Below, piece by piece: positions 61,726 to 64,000 of a DNA stretch of 64,000 nucleotides. Each line of letters begins with the position of its first letter. Within the stretch, counting starts at the first letter, position 1. Origin of the DNA: Saccharicrinis sp963665705 (GTDB taxonomy: Bacteria > Bacteroidota > Bacteroidia > Bacteroidales > Marinilabiliaceae); contig OY762448.1 of the NCBI GenBank assembly GCA_963665705.1, forward strand, positions 1,612,001-1,676,000. The letters are read 5' to 3'. The notes under the pieces are model-generated. The model was given only the letters and a program-made list of their open reading frames with translations. It had not been told where the DNA came from and did no database searches. The translations under genes were made by a program, and so were the position numbers.

Positions 61726-61884
61726 AATTTGAACTTTTTTTGGTTTCATGCACGACAGACCATACAATTCCCAATAAGGTGCTCAAAAAGCACTTTAAAA
61801 AACGAAGCATTTTCCTAATTCAACTTTGGTGTTGTTTTCATATTGGTGGAGATTTACACCAAGCACTATTGATAATGAGCAAAG

Positions 61885-62053
61885 CATCCTAATGCACTCT
61901 CATAAATTTTGAAAGCATTCAAAAAGCACGCTGAATATGCCCTACAAAATAGGCAAAGCTCTCAAAAGCAAGTGAAATACACTCTGAATATGGTCTACAT
62001 ATACTCTGAAAGTACTCTGAAGCATGAAAAAGCACTCGAAAGCTATCTGTTTA
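61885..62053. repeat. 10-11-bp phased repeat array between DUF4248 copies
   Basis: Read on the minus strand, about fifteen successive units of 10 or 11 bp each end in TG, TA or a close variant, with consensus CTTTCAGAGTG. Plus-strand unit boundaries fall near 61885, 61895, 61916, 61927, 61938, 61949, 61959, 61969, 61980, 61991, 62002, 62013, 62023, 62033 and 62043. It is non-coding; the 75-codon frame across it is a by-product of the repeats. Confidence 0.78.
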
Positions 62054-62130
62054 TTGGTACAGACAGTGCTTTTAAGCATGATTTTGCTAGGTTTTCTGTA
62101 CGTTTTACCATGATTTTCCCAAAGAAGCTC

Positions 62131-62367
62131 TTATAATAACTCAAATTCTTCCTGACTAATACAAAAATGCTCCAGTATCGCTTCCAGTTCTTTGTGAGTA
62201 TAATAATGAGCCCTTTTATTTCTTGTCAGTAATTCAAGTCTGTTATTCAATTCCGGTGACAATTTTATTTCTTTCCGGAGCAACTGCATCGCTGCATTAA
62301 TATTTGAGCTTTGTGGATATAATTTAATGGCCAAATCTTGTTTTAATATCGTTCTTCTAAATATCAT
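62131..62367 (-). CDS. DUF4248-like protein, copy 2
   Basis: This 78-residue paralogue of the gene at 61.4 kb has the same length and no gaps: RTILKQDLAIKLYPQSS, AAMQLLRKEIKLSPELNN, RNKRAHYYTHKELEAILEHFCIS. The two genes are tandem on the minus strand, 523 bp apart, with a phased array between them. An IS4 element begins 103 bp upstream, so its own regulatory region may be truncated. Confidence 0.72.
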   Translation of the reverse strand: MIFRRTILKQDLAIKLYPQSSNINAAMQLLRKEIKLSPELNNRLELLTRNKRAHYYTHKELEAILEHFCISQEEFELL

Positions 62368-62470
62368 TTTAGTGAGTCATTTTTGCGTTTTTCTGATTCA
62401 ATTATAGAGAAATAGAATGCAATTTCAAAAGGAATGTAGAACATGGTAATAAATAGTAATAAAACAGTAC

Positions 62471-63776
62471 TGTCCCATTAAAACTTAAAAAAAGATCTTT
62501 GAAATATTTGAAATTTAGTTTGTTATAGAGGTTTTATGAGCGAAAGGACTTGAAATTATAGCTTTGGATTAGATTAATCTGATTGCATATGTTTCAAGAT
62601 AGATACGTTTTTGCTCAACTGGTCTCGTTTTTAAATCGAAGTAAGTTCAATCGTATTGTAGCTAAGTATAAAGGTGATAAATACGTAAAACATTTCACTT
62701 GCTGGAACCAATTGCTTGCCTTGATGTTTGGGCAATTGTCCAATCGTGAAAGCCTGAGAGATTTGATCATAGCTCTTGATGCCAACCACTCCAAATGTTA
62801 TCATTTGGGGATGGGTAAGAATGTTTCTAGATCTTCTCTGGCAAGATCTAATCAAGATAGAGACTACCACATCTTTGAAGAATATGCCTACTTTCTGGTT
62901 GCCGAAGCCAGGCAGAAGCGAGTTACTGATATCTTCAAGCTTGGAGGTAATGTCTATGCTTTTGATTCAACAACGATTGACTTATGTCTATCCGTATTCT
63001 GGTGGGCGAAGTTTCGAAAGAAAAAGGGTGGGATTAAAGTCCATACATTATACGATGTAGAAACACAGATTCCAACATTTTTTCATATCACCGAAGCTTC
63101 CGTTCATGATTCAAAGGCAATGAAAGAAATCCCATATGAACCAGGGTCTTATTACATCTTTGATCGTGCATACAACAACTTCAAGATGTTATATAAGATT
63201 CATCAGATCGGAGCTTTCTTCGTTGTCAGAGCAAAAAAGAATCTTCAATACAAATCCATCAAATGGAAGCGTAGGTTACCCAAGAATGTACTATCAGATG
63301 TAACGATTGAATTGACTGGATTTTATCCAAAGCAACATTATCCCAAACATCTACGATTGATTAGATATTGGGATGAAGAACAACAGCGCGAGCTCGTTTT
63401 CTTAACAAATGCGATGCAAATATCAGCACTTCAAGTTGCTGAGCTTTACAGAAATCGCTGGCAAGTCGAGCTGTTCTTCAAATGGCTAAAACAACATCTG
63501 AAAATAAAGAAGTTTTGGGGAACTACTGAAAATGCCGTTCGGATTCAAATCTATGTTGCCATATGTGCATATTGTTTAGTCGCAATCGTCCAGCAAGACA
63601 TGCAACTTGATAGAAGCACATATGAAGTTTTACAAATCTTGAGTATATCCTTAACTGACAAGACACATCTTCGAGACCTCTTTGATAAAACTAAATTTCA
63701 AAATGACAAAGAACGTAATAGGCTTAATGAGCCATGTTTATTTAATTTTTAATAACGTCCCAATTTTTATGGGACA
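62471..63776 (+). mobile_element. Second IS4-family insertion sequence
   Basis: TGTCCCAT at 62471-62478 and ATGGGACA at 63769-63776 are the outer inverted repeats, extending as TGTCCCATTAAAA and TGTCCCATAAAAA. The length is about 1.3 kb with one transposase. No clear target duplication is visible. The element differs from the IS4 copy at 53.3 kb. Confidence 0.82.
62589..63752 (+). CDS. IS4-family transposase (second type)
   Basis: The ATG at 62589 gives 387 residues; a TTG 6 bp earlier is in frame. The N-terminal DUF4372-type region (FVFAQLVSFLNRSKF-like start, then FGQLSNRESLRDLI) precedes DDE residues in YAFDSTTIDLCLSVFWW (Asp), YYIFDRAYNNFKML (Asp) and YRNRWQVELFFKWLKQHLKIKKFWG with the IS4 Y-R-E-K signature. 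It is intact and clearly different from the copy at 53.4 kb. Confidence 0.92.
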   Translation: MFQDRYVFAQLVSFLNRSKFNRIVAKYKGDKYVKHFTCWNQLLALMFGQLSNRESLRDLIIALDANHSKCYHLGMGKNVSRSSLARSNQDRDYHIFEEYAYFLVAEARQKRVTDIFKLGGNVYAFDSTTIDLCLSVFWWAKFRKKKGGIKVHTLYDVETQIPTFFHITEASVHDSKAMKEIPYEPGSYYIFDRAYNNFKMLYKIHQIGAFFVVRAKKNLQYKSIKWKRRLPKNVLSDVTIELTGFYPKQHYPKHLRLIRYWDEEQQRELVFLTNAMQISALQVAELYRNRWQVELFFKWLKQHLKIKKFWGTTENAVRIQIYVAICAYCLVAIVQQDMQLDRSTYEVLQILSISLTDKTHLRDLFDKTKFQNDKERNRLNEPCLFNF

Positions 63777-63779
63777 CTA

Positions 63780-64000
63780 GTGATAAAAGATGTTGAATTA
63801 TCATATAAAGGAAAAGATAAAATTGAAGATCACATACTTCCAACGGATAAAGTTTTTGAGTATAATACGTTCTTGAATATTATATGGGATTATCTGTCAG
63901 TTAAAGCAAAAGAGACGTATATATCCTTTACTGATGAAGAAAAAGAATCATTTTCAACTTATTTAGCCAAAGGTCTTTGTCTTGGTACTCATTACATTGT
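63780..64000 (+). CDS. Start of an unidentified gene, possibly split by the IS4 element
   Basis: An open frame continues from the IS right end through the window edge (VIKDVELSYKGKDKIEDHIL, later YNTFLNIIWDYLSVKAKETYISF). A GTG at 63780 could start it. Alternatively the ATG at 62443, followed by eight codons up to the IS (MVINSNKTV), was the original start and the IS interrupted the gene. No family was recognised from 73 residues. Confidence 0.5.
   Translation, partial: MIKDVELSYKGKDKIEDHILPTDKVFEYNTFLNIIWDYLSVKAKETYISFTDEEKESFSTYLAKGLCLGTHYI

Noticed and set aside
61909..62136. 75-codon + strand ORF
   Set aside because: It lies on the 10-11-bp phased array, which yields open frames by chance; the residues show no domain pattern.

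Overview
The window looks like AT-rich Bacteroidota DNA, probably a marine or anaerobic lineage of the Marinilabiliales/Prolixibacter type (inference). The supporting signs are a type IX secretion sorting domain on a BspA-like leucine-rich repeat protein, TAnnTTTG promoter elements (27738, 30203), DUF4248 and DUF6266 proteins, a 16-base tRNA-Ser 3' end of Bacteroidota type, and IS families common in the phylum. HydE, an ADP-forming acyl-CoA synthetase, an acetate channel and an Fnr-type regulator with a nearby Fnr-like box suggest fermentative or facultatively anaerobic metabolism. No intact rRNA or tRNA gene was seen.

1-11.5 kb is mostly core: pgl-zwf, hydE, an ADP-forming acyl-CoA synthetase, an RluA-type pseudouridine synthase, a U32 peptidase, a PchB-like chorismate mutase and a TonB-C-like secreted protein. 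11.8-13.6 kb is an array of ~21-bp repeats split by an IS5-family element. 13.6-22 kb carries envelope and secreted proteins. 22-28 kb is a signalling and redox block: two histidine kinases, a Crp/Fnr regulator, a CoA-disulfide-reductase/rhodanese fusion, a STAS-like protein and ppnP. An IS1182 element follows, then the acetate channel. 32.3-38.4 kb is a self-contained ketose operon (LacI regulator, PfkB kinase, FHS transporter, outer-membrane protein, tagatose/psicose-type epimerase) with three matching palindromic operators.

40.5-47.3 kb is a decayed, repeat-rich region: a truncated gene copy, a RAYT transposase remnant, many hairpins with 3-nt loops, a ~755-bp tandem duplication, a DUF6266 gene, an 11-bp phased repeat array and a broken WG-repeat/TonB gene.

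47.4-53.0 kb is the most striking locus. It is a tight four-gene operon: a ComEC-like metallo-beta-lactamase, a trypsin-like protease fused to a reverse transcriptase, a family-A DNA polymerase with an altered HDA motif C, and a DEDDh exonuclease. A 19-bp perfect inverted repeat lies just upstream. The set looks like a reverse-transcriptase-based defence or DNA-synthesis system in an accessory hotspot. An IS4 element with a 9-bp target duplication and a SUKH immunity remnant follow.

55.9-58.8 kb returns to chromosomal-type genes (PfkB kinase, CBS protein, SLC13-type permease). At 59.1 kb a tRNA-Ser 3' end with its terminator but no tRNA body marks the probable edge of an integrated island. 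That island would run rightwards past the window: a class II Fic protein with four upstream repeats, two DUF4248 paralogues separated by a second ~10.5-bp phased array, and an IS4 element that may interrupt a gene. All calls come from reading the sequence; no database search was possible.
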